A stretch of 64,000 bases of DNA from Marinifilum sp. D714 (GTDB taxonomy: Bacteria > Bacteroidota > Bacteroidia > Bacteroidales > Marinifilaceae): contig NZ_JALPNU010000004.1 in assembly GCF_030851345.1 (NCBI RefSeq), forward strand, positions 62,001-126,000, given 5' to 3'. Shown here piece by piece: positions 8,120 through 17,108 of the stretch. A model generated the notes under the pieces. The model ran no database searches and had not been told where the DNA came from. It was given only the letters and a program-made list of their open reading frames with translations. Within the stretch, counting starts at the first letter, position 1. The number at the start of each line of letters is the position of its first letter. Both the position numbers and the translations under genes were made by a program.

Positions 8120-11116
8120 ATGAAATATTTGCAACAAATCGATTTTTATCGAAATAATATAAAAAATAGAATAAGGAGCAATACTACGGGCATTCAAAAG
8201 ACGATAGGCTTGTTTATTTTCATGCTGTTTTTCACAGCTATTGCTAGTGCTCAATCTTTGGAAGTAAGAGGAAAAGTATTAGATGCAGAGACTAAGGAAT
8301 CGTTACCGGGAGTTAGTATCATTGTTAAGGGGACAACTCAAGGAGCTTCAACTAACCTTGATGGTGATTATACATTGGAAATAGAACAAGTTAATGCTGT
8401 TTTGGTTTTTTCATTTATTGGTTATGAGTCAGTAGAAGTGCCAGTTAATGGCAGGTCTACAATTAATGTTAATTTGAATACTTCAACAAGTGATTTGGAT
8501 GAGGTGATAGTTGTGGCATACGGTACAACAAAAAAATCAAACTTAACAGGTTCAGCAGTAGCGCTGGATAGTGATGACCTAAAAGATGTTTTTGTGTCGG
8601 ATGTAGCTTCTATGCTTCAAGGAAAAGTTGCTGGTGTATACTCATCTGCCGGAAGTGGACGACCTGGTGCTGGTACAGAGATTACAATACGTGGAAAAGG
8701 CTCTTTGTCAGGAACAACATCTCCTCTTTGGGTAGTTGATGGTGTTATCATGGGTAATTCTGATCCTGGATTTAGTCCTGCAGATATAGAAAGTATGACT
8801 GTGCTGAAAGATGCTTCAGCAACAGCCTTGTATGGATCTTTGGCTGCAAATGGAGTGATTTTATTGCAAACCAAGAGAGCGAAAAAAGGTGAGTCCAAGA
8901 TAAATGTCAATGCCACTTATGGATTCACAACATTTAACACAGGGAATTTCTCCTTGATGAATTCTCAGGAATTATATGATTATCAAAAAACATGGAATCC
9001 TGATATAACTGAGGATGTATTAAATACTGATACTGACTGGATGAAAATAGGTACCCAAACAGGAAAAGCTCAAGAATATAATGTGAATTATTCTGGTGGA
9101 AATGAAAAAATGACTGCTTATTTATCTGGTACTTATTATAATGAGACAGGTGCTTTAAAAGGGTATGAATATGAACGTTATTCGGCTATTGCAAACCTTG
9201 ACATTAATGCAACAGATCGCCTGAAGATAAAGCTAAATTTATCTGGTGATTATAGTACAACTGAAGATCAGCAGCATTCTACTTATGCAATGTTTACTTA
9301 CATGCCATGGGATGAAGCTTACTTGCCTGATGGTACTGTTTTAGATCCAAGAGTGGATAGCGGAAAAGAATATCTAAGTGCAAATGATAAAGTTTGGTAT
9401 GGTAGAGATGAAAATAACTACCTATATGATTTGCAATACAACTATGGTAATTCACGCAGCAACAATCTTCGTGCAAATATCGGCTTTGATTATAAAATTA
9501 ATGACTGGTTGACTTTTTCTTCCATGAATAACATTGCTCTTAATAATGGTCACTATGAATCGTATACAGATCCTCGTTCTATAGGAGGACAGGCGGATAA
9601 AGGAACTTTATATGAGAGTTATAGTTTTAGCCGTACTCGTTTTACCAACCAAATGCTTCGTTTTAATAAGACTATTGGTCTGAATGTGCTGAATGCGTTT
9701 GTTGCTTGGGAATATTCGGATTATCATTCAGACAACGCCAACGCTAAAGGTAAGGGTATTGCTGCAGGTCTTACCGCACTTAATACTACAGCTGAAGCGG
9801 CTAGTGTAGGTGGAGCAAAATGGGAAAGTGCAAAACAGAGTATGCTTGTGAATTTACAATATGCCTATGATGATCGATACTTGGCTACCGCTTCATTTAG
9901 CAGACAAGGATCAAGTAGCTTCGGTCCTAACAAACAATATGGTAACTTCTGGTCAGCTAGTTTGGGTTGGAATGCACATAGCGAAGAATTCCTGAAAGGA
10001 GTAGAATGGTTAAACACATTAAAATGGTCTGCTAGTATGGGGCAGGTAGGTAATGCTCCAGGAGGATTTCAATATCTTGGGTACTACGCTTTTGTAGATC
10101 AGTATAATGGAAGTAGTGCTGCTACACCTTATCAAAAAGGGAATCCTGATATTAGTTGGGAAAAGGTAACCAGCTACAATACAGCGATTAATACAAGATT
10201 ATTCGACCGTGTTAGCATCAACTTAGACCTGTACTATAAAAATAGTGACAACTTGTTAACTTATGTACCACTTCCTGCTTTAACTGGATATAATGGCCTA
10301 TGGATGAATGTTGGACGCGTTACCAATAAAGGATATGAGCTAACAATTTCACCTGAAATTATTAAAACTTCCAGATTTAAGTGGGATATGACCTTGAATC
10401 TTGCCTACAATAAAAATAGGGTTGAGGAAATATACGAAGATAAAGCTTATACACGTGGTAATACCAGAATCGAAAAAGGTCATGATATGGATGCGCAATA
10501 TCAACGTATATGGTACGGAGCAAATCCAGCTAACGGTGAACCACTTTGGGAAAAAGTTACGGAAAATGAAGATGGTACCAAAACAGTTAGTTTAACTTCT
10601 GATTATGCTGAAGCAACCTTGCAATTTACCGGTACCAAAGGTACTCCAACTTATACTGGAGGTATCCTTAATAAATTTACTTTCGATGATTTCACTTTAT
10701 CGGCAAATATTAGTTTTGTTGAGGATATTTACAAATACAATAGTAATAGAGAATTGTTTGACAGTGATGGCTCTTATGCCTCTTTTAATAGTATGAATAT
10801 GCATGATGGTTGGAATCGTTGGGAAAAGCCAGGAGATGTTGCGACTCATCCAAAATCATTTAATGGTGGGGTTAATGCCAATAAAAATTCATCACGCTAT
10901 TTAGAAGATGCTAGTTATATCCGTTTACGTAATGTAACCTTGGCATATAACCTTCCTGAAAGTGTATTAAACCTGCTTAAGATTTCTAATGCTTCAGTTT
11001 ACGTAAGTGGTGATAACTTGATTACACTAACAAACTGGTCAGGTATGGATCCAGAGACAGGTGCATTATATCCTCTATCCAAGAAAATTATGGCAGGCGT
11101 AAAAATAAATTTTTAA
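8120..11116 (+). CDS. SusC/RagA-type TonB-dependent outer-membrane transporter
   Basis: A 998-residue SusC-family protein. After a signal peptide ending near ASAQS comes a carboxypeptidase-regulatory-like domain (GKVLDAETKESLPGVSI), a TonB-box-like stretch (LDEVIVVAYG), the plug domain (SMLQGKVAGV, WVVDGV, LKDASATALYG) and a long beta-barrel ending in the aromatic VKINF. It imports oligosaccharides or glycopeptides across the outer membrane with the SusD lipoprotein as lid. It lacks the N-terminal STN signalling domain, in keeping with control by an HTCS rather than a sigma/anti-sigma pair. The SusD gene begins 16 bases downstream. Confidence 0.96.
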   Translation: MKYLQQIDFYRNNIKNRIRSNTTGIQKTIGLFIFMLFFTAIASAQSLEVRGKVLDAETKESLPGVSIIVKGTTQGASTNLDGDYTLEIEQVNAVLVFSFIGYESVEVPVNGRSTINVNLNTSTSDLDEVIVVAYGTTKKSNLTGSAVALDSDDLKDVFVSDVASMLQGKVAGVYSSAGSGRPGAGTEITIRGKGSLSGTTSPLWVVDGVIMGNSDPGFSPADIESMTVLKDASATALYGSLAANGVILLQTKRAKKGESKINVNATYGFTTFNTGNFSLMNSQELYDYQKTWNPDITEDVLNTDTDWMKIGTQTGKAQEYNVNYSGGNEKMTAYLSGTYYNETGALKGYEYERYSAIANLDINATDRLKIKLNLSGDYSTTEDQQHSTYAMFTYMPWDEAYLPDGTVLDPRVDSGKEYLSANDKVWYGRDENNYLYDLQYNYGNSRSNNLRANIGFDYKINDWLTFSSMNNIALNNGHYESYTDPRSIGGQADKGTLYESYSFSRTRFTNQMLRFNKTIGLNVLNAFVAWEYSDYHSDNANAKGKGIAAGLTALNTTAEAASVGGAKWESAKQSMLVNLQYAYDDRYLATASFSRQGSSSFGPNKQYGNFWSASLGWNAHSEEFLKGVEWLNTLKWSASMGQVGNAPGGFQYLGYYAFVDQYNGSSAATPYQKGNPDISWEKVTSYNTAINTRLFDRVSINLDLYYKNSDNLLTYVPLPALTGYNGLWMNVGRVTNKGYELTISPEIIKTSRFKWDMTLNLAYNKNRVEEIYEDKAYTRGNTRIEKGHDMDAQYQRIWYGANPANGEPLWEKVTENEDGTKTVSLTSDYAEATLQFTGTKGTPTYTGGILNKFTFDDFTLSANISFVEDIYKYNSNRELFDSDGSYASFNSMNMHDGWNRWEKPGDVATHPKSFNGGVNANKNSSRYLEDASYIRLRNVTLAYNLPESVLNLLKISNASVYVSGDNLITLTNWSGMDPETGALYPLSKKIMAGVKINF

Positions 11117-11132
11117 TAAGTAATGATTATTA

Positions 11133-12812
11133 ATGTTTAAAAAGATAAAAATGAAAAATATATATTCTTTTATTGCGATTCTATTAGCGCTTTCTATAAG
11201 CTCTTGTGATATCGAAAGAGAACCATTTCAGGACTTGTCAGATGATAAAGTATTTGCGGACGAATTAGGTATCGAAGCGGCAGCTTTAGGTACTTACGCA
11301 CTATTGAAAAAGAATGAATTTATGCGTCCTTACCATTTTCATGGCGAATTTGGAGGTGACAATGTTGCATTAAGTGGTTCTACTACCGATCCATTATTTT
11401 ACATGTACAATTACCAGCACACGCCAACCAATGGACATCTGAATAGTTTGTGGTCTGGTTGCTATAAAGGGATTGTAAATGCGAATAAAGTAATCGATAA
11501 AGCAGAAACAGGTACGCCTCGTTTGAATCACGTTATTGGTGAAATGCATTATTTACGTGCTTTCTTTTATTTTAATTTAGTAAATATCTGGGGCCGACCT
11601 TATACTCAAGACCCAACGTCAAATCTAGGGGTTCCAATTATTTTAGATGCTGAACCTGACGCAGATAATTTGCCTCCTCGCGCAACAGTTAAGGAGGTTT
11701 ACGATCAGATTTTGGCTGATTTGTTAAAAGCAGCCGAACTGATGAGTGAATTTAAGAGAATTGATGCAGAATATAATATTTATGCATCAGAGCAAGCTGC
11801 CAATGCTTTATTGTCTAGAGTATATTTATATATGGAAGATAATGTAAAAGCAGAAGAATATGCAACTAAAGTAATTGATTCAAAGAATTTTTCATTGTTA
11901 ACTGGCTCAGATTATGAAACTTTCCCAACTATGGTACCAGAAAAGAATTCTGAGATTATATTTGCGTGTAGAGCATTAAAAGATGAAGATGATTATGGCT
12001 GGTATGCTTTTGGTGGTATGTATGCTACAATTGATGGTGTAGGCTGGGGTGAAATGTATGCTTCAGAGTCATATAGAGATTTACTTGATCAAAATCCTTC
12101 AGATAGAAGACATAAATTCATTGACCCTCAATATGAAGATGGTGACGAGTATGAGATTACTTACTCTTACGATAAAGCATCACCGGTTGGTTCTAAAATG
12201 TTTCAAATGTATGCTGTTACAAATAATGGTGGCACTTGGGAATATGATTACAATGGAACAAAGACTGTTTCAAGTGAAATAGTAAATGGGAACACGAAAT
12301 ATTTCATTACAGAAGGTGAGAATATCAGTGGAAAAACTTATGTGAGGTTAACTAAGAAAATGCCTGTAAGACAAGGGTATCCTAAATATTTTGTAATAAA
12401 ATGTTCAAACCAAGAAGGTCAACCACAATTGTTCTCGCCAGTTATTTCACGTTTGGCAGAGATGTATTTGAATCGTGCTGAAGCACGTGCTAAAACTGGA
12501 AACACATCGGGTGCGTTAGAAGATATTAATGTTATCAGAGATCGTGCAAATATTGATACCTACGATGCAGTTCCTGCTGGTAAAACTTTGTTGGAAATTG
12601 TGCTTGACGAACGTCGATTGGAACTTGCTTATGAAGCTCATCGTCGTTATGATATTTTCAGAAATGGTTTAACATTAGATCGCAGGTACCCAGGAACACA
12701 TGATAGAGGAGCAAATCCTTTACTAACAGTTCCTGCAACAAGCCCTCGTGTAGTTGATTTTATTCCGGAAGCTCAGATTTTGGCACAGCCAAATTTGGTG
12801 CAAAATCCTTAA
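11133..12812 (+). CDS. SusD/RagB family nutrient-binding outer-membrane lipoprotein
   Basis: A 559-residue SusD homologue. The signal peptide ends in lipobox SISSC followed by DIEREPFQDLSDD. Family hallmarks include FADELGIEAAALGTY, the helical repeat region (EMHYLRAFFYFNLVNIWG), RLAEMYLNRAEARAKTG, and the C-terminal LDERRLELAYEAHRRYDIFR. It binds the substrate and closes the SusC pore. An alternative start at 11151 (MKNIYSF) is equally plausible and shortens the signal peptide. Two hairpins follow the stop codon, so expression of genes further downstream may drop. Confidence 0.95.
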   Translation: MFKKIKMKNIYSFIAILLALSISSCDIEREPFQDLSDDKVFADELGIEAAALGTYALLKKNEFMRPYHFHGEFGGDNVALSGSTTDPLFYMYNYQHTPTNGHLNSLWSGCYKGIVNANKVIDKAETGTPRLNHVIGEMHYLRAFFYFNLVNIWGRPYTQDPTSNLGVPIILDAEPDADNLPPRATVKEVYDQILADLLKAAELMSEFKRIDAEYNIYASEQAANALLSRVYLYMEDNVKAEEYATKVIDSKNFSLLTGSDYETFPTMVPEKNSEIIFACRALKDEDDYGWYAFGGMYATIDGVGWGEMYASESYRDLLDQNPSDRRHKFIDPQYEDGDEYEITYSYDKASPVGSKMFQMYAVTNNGGTWEYDYNGTKTVSSEIVNGNTKYFITEGENISGKTYVRLTKKMPVRQGYPKYFVIKCSNQEGQPQLFSPVISRLAEMYLNRAEARAKTGNTSGALEDINVIRDRANIDTYDAVPAGKTLLEIVLDERRLELAYEAHRRYDIFRNGLTLDRRYPGTHDRGANPLLTVPATSPRVVDFIPEAQILAQPNLVQNP

Positions 12813-12835
12813 TCCAGTGGAATAGTAAGAATGTG

Positions 12836-12865
12836 GTTCCCCCTCCCCCGATCTCTGGGGGGGAA
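12836..12865 (+). terminator. Hairpin just after susD
   Basis: GTTCCCC (12836-12842) pairs with GGGGAAC (12859-12865), with further C/G pairing inside. It lies 23 bases after the SusD stop and has no strong U-tract, so it may be an mRNA-stabilising or attenuating hairpin rather than a full terminator. Confidence 0.5.
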
Positions 12866-12896
12866 CTATATTTGTTTACCTGGTAAACTCCTTTTG

Positions 12897-12928
12897 ATAC
12901 CTCGGGGCTTGCCCTGAGGTATTTTTTT
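12897..12928 (+). terminator. Rho-independent terminator after susC/susD
   Basis: ATACCTCGGGG pairs with CCCTGAGGTAT (one G-U pair), followed by seven T residues. This is the best terminator between SusD and the next gene at 13011 and probably limits read-through into the enzyme genes. Confidence 0.8.
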
Positions 12929-13010
12929 AGGTTTTGAACTTATTAGTTATTAGAAAACCTGACAAAAACTAAGCAAAATAACAATCAGTTGTTAATTAAA
13001 TTTTTTCGTC

Positions 13011-14816
13011 ATGAAAATTACCAAATTAGGCATATTAACACTTCTATCTGCTTCGTTATTCTTCTGTTCTTGCAGTAAGGAAGAAACTCTACTCGAAGAA
13101 GAAAGTGTAAAAAAAGATAAACCCGTAATTTACGATTTGTCAATCTCAGTTCCATGTGAAGGAAATAGTTGGGTTGTTACGAATCCTGCAGCTACCGGGA
13201 ATACGATTGTATCAGGAGGTATAAAAAACTGGACGAATTCAAGTGATAAAATTCGCACCTATTTTTATGCTAAAACTACTGGAACGATCCAAGTGGGGAT
13301 TCGTGCCAATTTTGGCGTAGCCAGCACGCTAAAAATATCGCTTGGAGAGGAAACGCAAGAGATTACTTTTGATAAGGGAAATACCTTTAAAGACTATAAT
13401 ATAGGCACCTTTACAATTAATCAAACCGGGTATCAATTTATTGAATTGGAAGGTGTGAGCAATGGTGGAAGTTCATTTGGGGATATCTCTGATATCTTAT
13501 TAGGGGATTCGTCTTGGAAGTCTAATATAAGTTATGTGGATTCGGAATGGTTTTATTGGGGAAGAAGAGGACCTTCTGTTCACTTAAACTATGAAGAGCC
13601 AGCAAATAAAAACATTACATGGTTCTACAATGAGTTGACCGTACCTGTAGGAAAAGATCCAATCGGTTCATATTTTATGGCCAATGGTTTTTCATCCGGT
13701 TATTTTGGTATGCAAGTCAATTCAGAAACCGAAAGACGTATCTTATTTTCTGTTTGGAGTGCATACGATACACAAGATCCAAATCAGATTCCTGCAGAGT
13801 ATACCGTTGAACCTCTTGGCTATGGAACAGGCGTAACCGTAGGAGAGTTTGGTGGAGAAGGCTCGGGAGCACAGAGTTATTTGGTTTATGATTGGAAACC
13901 TGGAACAACCTATAAGTTTTTATTAAAAGGTGAATCCAATGCTACCAATTCGATTGATTATACAGCTTATTTCTTTGCGCCTGAAATTGGCGACTGGAAA
14001 CTGATTGCCAGTTTTAGAAGACCTTTCCCTACTGGCCAACATCTTACAAGATTGCATTCGTTTTTAGAGAATTTCAATACCACAATGGGGGATGAGACCC
14101 GTCAAGTGGATTATACCAACCAATGGGTGTATGATACACAAGGGAACTGGAGCGAAATGACTAATGCTACATTTACAACTGATAATACAGGAAGTCAAGG
14201 GGTAAGATTAGATTATGATGGAGGAAAAGAAGGTGATCATTTTTATTTAAGAAATTGTGGCTTTTTCAGTGATAATGAAACACCCAATACCTCTTTTTCG
14301 AGAACAGCTAATGGAACAGCACCTGCTATAGATTTTTCTAAATTAGAAATTCCTGCCATTAAAACCCAAACAATACTGGATAGAGCGGGGTGGTCGGTTA
14401 TAGATTATAGTACTCAGGAAGACCAAGGAGGAGAAGGAGAAACAGGCCGGGCTGCAGATGTTCTTGATGGAGATGTGGACACTTACTGGCATTCTTGTTG
14501 GTCAGGAGGTTGTTCTGCGACAGCTCCGCATCAAATTACTGTTGATATGGGACAATCTAATACTGTAAATGGTTTTAGTTTCACTCAAAGGCAAAGTCTT
14601 TCCAGAACAGTTCAGGATTTGGAAATTCAAATTAGTGATGACAATACTAACTGGGAGAGCCTGGGCGATTTTGTTCTGCAAAAGAATACCAGTCAGCAAC
14701 TCATAGAACTTAGCACAGAAAAATCCTTTCGATATTTTAAGTTTATAGCTAAAGCTTCACATGATGGTTCCAATAATGCTGCTATGGCAGAAATTGGAAC
14801 TTATATCATAGAGTAA
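13011..14816 (+). CDS. DUF5077-DUF3472 lipoprotein with C-terminal discoidin domain
   Basis: A 601-residue predicted lipoprotein (lipobox FFCSC near residue 21). Residues about 45-170 match the DUF5077 type (VPCEGNSWVV); residues about 180-350 match DUF3472, with FYWGRRGPSVHL, WFYNELTVP, GYFGMQVNSETERRILFSVW and LIASFRRP. Residues about 460-601 are an F5/8 type C module with VLDGDVDTYWHS. The biochemical role of DUF3472 proteins is not established as far as I know; they recur beside glycan-degradation genes in Bacteroidota. The paralogue at 17109 has the same two core domains without the discoidin tail. It is likely surface-exposed and glycan-binding, possibly catalytic. Confidence 0.85.
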   Translation: MKITKLGILTLLSASLFFCSCSKEETLLEEESVKKDKPVIYDLSISVPCEGNSWVVTNPAATGNTIVSGGIKNWTNSSDKIRTYFYAKTTGTIQVGIRANFGVASTLKISLGEETQEITFDKGNTFKDYNIGTFTINQTGYQFIELEGVSNGGSSFGDISDILLGDSSWKSNISYVDSEWFYWGRRGPSVHLNYEEPANKNITWFYNELTVPVGKDPIGSYFMANGFSSGYFGMQVNSETERRILFSVWSAYDTQDPNQIPAEYTVEPLGYGTGVTVGEFGGEGSGAQSYLVYDWKPGTTYKFLLKGESNATNSIDYTAYFFAPEIGDWKLIASFRRPFPTGQHLTRLHSFLENFNTTMGDETRQVDYTNQWVYDTQGNWSEMTNATFTTDNTGSQGVRLDYDGGKEGDHFYLRNCGFFSDNETPNTSFSRTANGTAPAIDFSKLEIPAIKTQTILDRAGWSVIDYSTQEDQGGEGETGRAADVLDGDVDTYWHSCWSGGCSATAPHQITVDMGQSNTVNGFSFTQRQSLSRTVQDLEIQISDDNTNWESLGDFVLQKNTSQQLIELSTEKSFRYFKFIAKASHDGSNNAAMAEIGTYIIE

Positions 14817-15016
14817 GGGTAAAGTTACATTCTTTAGATACTGTATAGAATTAGAAAAAATCAATGGATTACAAGGGATACTTAAGACATGTAGTCTAGG
14901 ACTAGCCGATTTGTTTTTAAACAAGTTTAAATGGATGAATCTTTTTTACAGAGATACTTGTGGAGTCTATTGTTGGTTTTTTTATAAAGCTTAATTACAG
15001 TGTAATAAACAATAAA

Positions 15017-16576
15017 ATGAAGACATTATATCTATTAATAACGGTTTGTTGTGTTTTTTTTATGCTTTCTCTTGTGGGAGGATGTTCAAAAGAAAAAGCT
15101 CAGGAAATTGAAGAATTATCTCCCGAAGAGGTAACCTATAATTACAGCTCTACAGCGAAATACAACCTGAACGTTGTGTATTTTCTTCCTACCGATGTAA
15201 AAGAAAGAAAAGATTCTCATCGACGACTGAGTGAAATTCTATTACACGGTCAAGCGTTCTACAGAAAGTATATGAAAGAATACGGTTTTGGTGATAAGAC
15301 ATTTAATATGTTGGTTGATCAGGAAAAGGAGCGTGTAAAAGTTATTTATATACAAGGCCAATACCCAACTGCAAACTATCCTTACGAGGGTGGAGGAGCA
15401 AAAGTAATTGAAGAGATTGATGAATATTTTGAGGCCAATCCAGACGAAAAAAGTAGTGATCATACGCTCATACTTACTCCTGTTGAGGATCATGACAATC
15501 CAGATGTTCCTTTTTATGGTTGGGGGCGTTACTGCTTTGCCTTAGATTATACAGAGATGGATGTCCAGTTTTTTGGTGAGGATAGTAAAAGAGGAAATGA
15601 TGCTACCAAGTATATTGGAGGTTTATTGCATGAGCTTGGGCATGGCCTTAATCTTCCTCATAACAAAGAGAAGGTATCAGAGGCTAGTCATAGCTCGAAG
15701 GGAACTTCTTTAATGGGTTCGGGGAACTATACTTACGGAAAAACGCCCACATTTTTAACTGAAGCTAGTTGTGCTATTCTTAATAATTGTCAAGTTGTTA
15801 GTGATTTTGAGAATTCATTTTATACTTCTGCAACTCTTACTATTGGCAGCATTTTAGCATCTTATGAAGATGGTAAGCTCAAATTATCCGGAACTTTTAA
15901 TACGGATAAAGATGTTAATTACGTTGGTTTTTATTGTGATCCTGCGACTGATAATGCCGATTATGATGCAGTTAGTTGGGCTTCACCAGTAGGTAAAGAT
16001 AATTCTTTTGAGGTGAGTATGCCTATAAGTGAATTCCACCAAAAGGGGAATACACCATATGTATTACGATTATTATTTAATCATGTTAATGGTGAGATAT
16101 CTAAGTTTTCCTATTCGTTCACTTTTAAAAATGATGAGCCAATTATAGAGTTTGGTGATAAAGTAAATTTAGACCGAACTAATTGGAAAGTTATTGATTT
16201 TAGTTCTGAGGAAAATAAAGAATTAGCGAGTTATGTTTTGGATGGTGATGCAAAAACATTTTGGCACTCTAGATGGTCGCAGAATGCAACATCTTATCCA
16301 CATTACCTGACTATCGATATGGGTGATATTCAAAACGTATCCGGTTTCTCATTTTTACAGAGGGATGGCATGCGAAAGGTGAAGGACATTGAAATATTAG
16401 TAAGTAGTGATAATATCCAGTGGGAAAGTATGGGTAATTTTCAGTTGAAGGAAATCAATACTATTCATCATATCAACCTCAGTAATGAAGCTGAATTCCG
16501 TTATTTTAAGATTATCATGAACTCGGCTTTCGATGGTCAGCAATTTGCAGCATTGGCTGAGATTATGTGTTTTTGA
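15017..16576 (+). CDS. Metzincin-like zinc metallopeptidase lipoprotein with C-terminal discoidin domain
   Basis: About 519 residues from the ATG at 15017; the frame is open from 14960 but the signal peptide and lipobox (LVGGC near residue 23) fit the later start. The zinc-binding motif HELGHGLNLPH is at about residues 209-219, a HExxHxxNxxH pattern with Asn where classical metzincins have Gly. About 20 residues on, SLMGSGNYTYG resembles the metzincin Met-turn. The C-terminal part (about 380-519) is an F5/8 type C domain with VLDGDAKTFWHS, close to that of the 13011 protein. A protein or glycoprotein substrate at the cell surface is inferred. It sits between two DUF3472 lipoproteins in the PUL. 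I cannot name the peptidase family with certainty. Confidence 0.8.
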   Translation: MKTLYLLITVCCVFFMLSLVGGCSKEKAQEIEELSPEEVTYNYSSTAKYNLNVVYFLPTDVKERKDSHRRLSEILLHGQAFYRKYMKEYGFGDKTFNMLVDQEKERVKVIYIQGQYPTANYPYEGGGAKVIEEIDEYFEANPDEKSSDHTLILTPVEDHDNPDVPFYGWGRYCFALDYTEMDVQFFGEDSKRGNDATKYIGGLLHELGHGLNLPHNKEKVSEASHSSKGTSLMGSGNYTYGKTPTFLTEASCAILNNCQVVSDFENSFYTSATLTIGSILASYEDGKLKLSGTFNTDKDVNYVGFYCDPATDNADYDAVSWASPVGKDNSFEVSMPISEFHQKGNTPYVLRLLFNHVNGEISKFSYSFTFKNDEPIIEFGDKVNLDRTNWKVIDFSSEENKELASYVLDGDAKTFWHSRWSQNATSYPHYLTIDMGDIQNVSGFSFLQRDGMRKVKDIEILVSSDNIQWESMGNFQLKEINTIHHINLSNEAEFRYFKIIMNSAFDGQQFAALAEIMCF

Positions 16577-17046
16577 TAATAATGTTGTAAGTGTTTAGTT
16601 GTTACAAAAAGCTTACTGTATTTAATAAAACAACTAACGATAAGACCCTTTGTAAAAGAGATATTAATACGATTATTAGCAATTTGAGAAAAAATCTACC
16701 TCTTAGCGTAATATGTCTACTTTCTAGATAGAGATATTTATCATTTTTGTTCTATAGAATTAGAAGAAGAGTTTGGAGAAGTATAAGAATTTCATTTTGA
16801 AAGTACATTTTATGAGGGAGTTATTCTTAGCCAATAATCGTTATTAAATATTTTATTGAAATAGTTATAGTTAGTGATTAGTAGAAGTAGGAGGCGGCAG
16901 TTTTGAAATTATTGAACAGTCATTTACATACATTTGGTAGAAACGGGTCTTCAGATCCAAGCCGTCTCCTCTTGCTAAAATCCTTTAACAAAATGCCTTG
17001 AGTTTGGGAAATACCATAGGTAATAAATTCAAGCAAAGGCAATGTG
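16577..17046. other. Intergenic region with long-range inverted repeat
   Basis: About 470 AT-rich bases without a gene. AGGAGGCGG (16889-16897) can pair with CCGTCTCCT (16962-16970) across a 64-base loop that itself contains GGGTCT/AGATCC, so a structured 5' leader for the gene at 17109 is possible. No standard promoter box was recognised. Confidence 0.4.
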
Positions 17047-17092
17047 CTTTGTGTCCCTCATTATTAGGGGAATGAGTAATGAGGACACAAAG
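17047..17092 (+). promoter_or_regulatory. Strong hairpin directly before the start of the 17109 gene
   Basis: CTTTGTGTCCCTCATTA (17047-17063) pairs with TAATGAGGACACAAAG (17077-17092), a 16-bp stem with one bulge and a 13-base loop. It ends 16 bases before the ATG at 17109 and buries an upstream in-frame ATG (17079). No U-tract follows, so a role in mRNA stability or translation is more likely than termination. Confidence 0.6.
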
Positions 17093-17108
17093 TTTAAACA
17101 AAAACAAG

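Noticed and set aside
14960-15016. Longer start for the metzincin-like lipoprotein
   Set aside because: It would place 19 extra residues before a complete lipoprotein signal peptide beginning at 15017.
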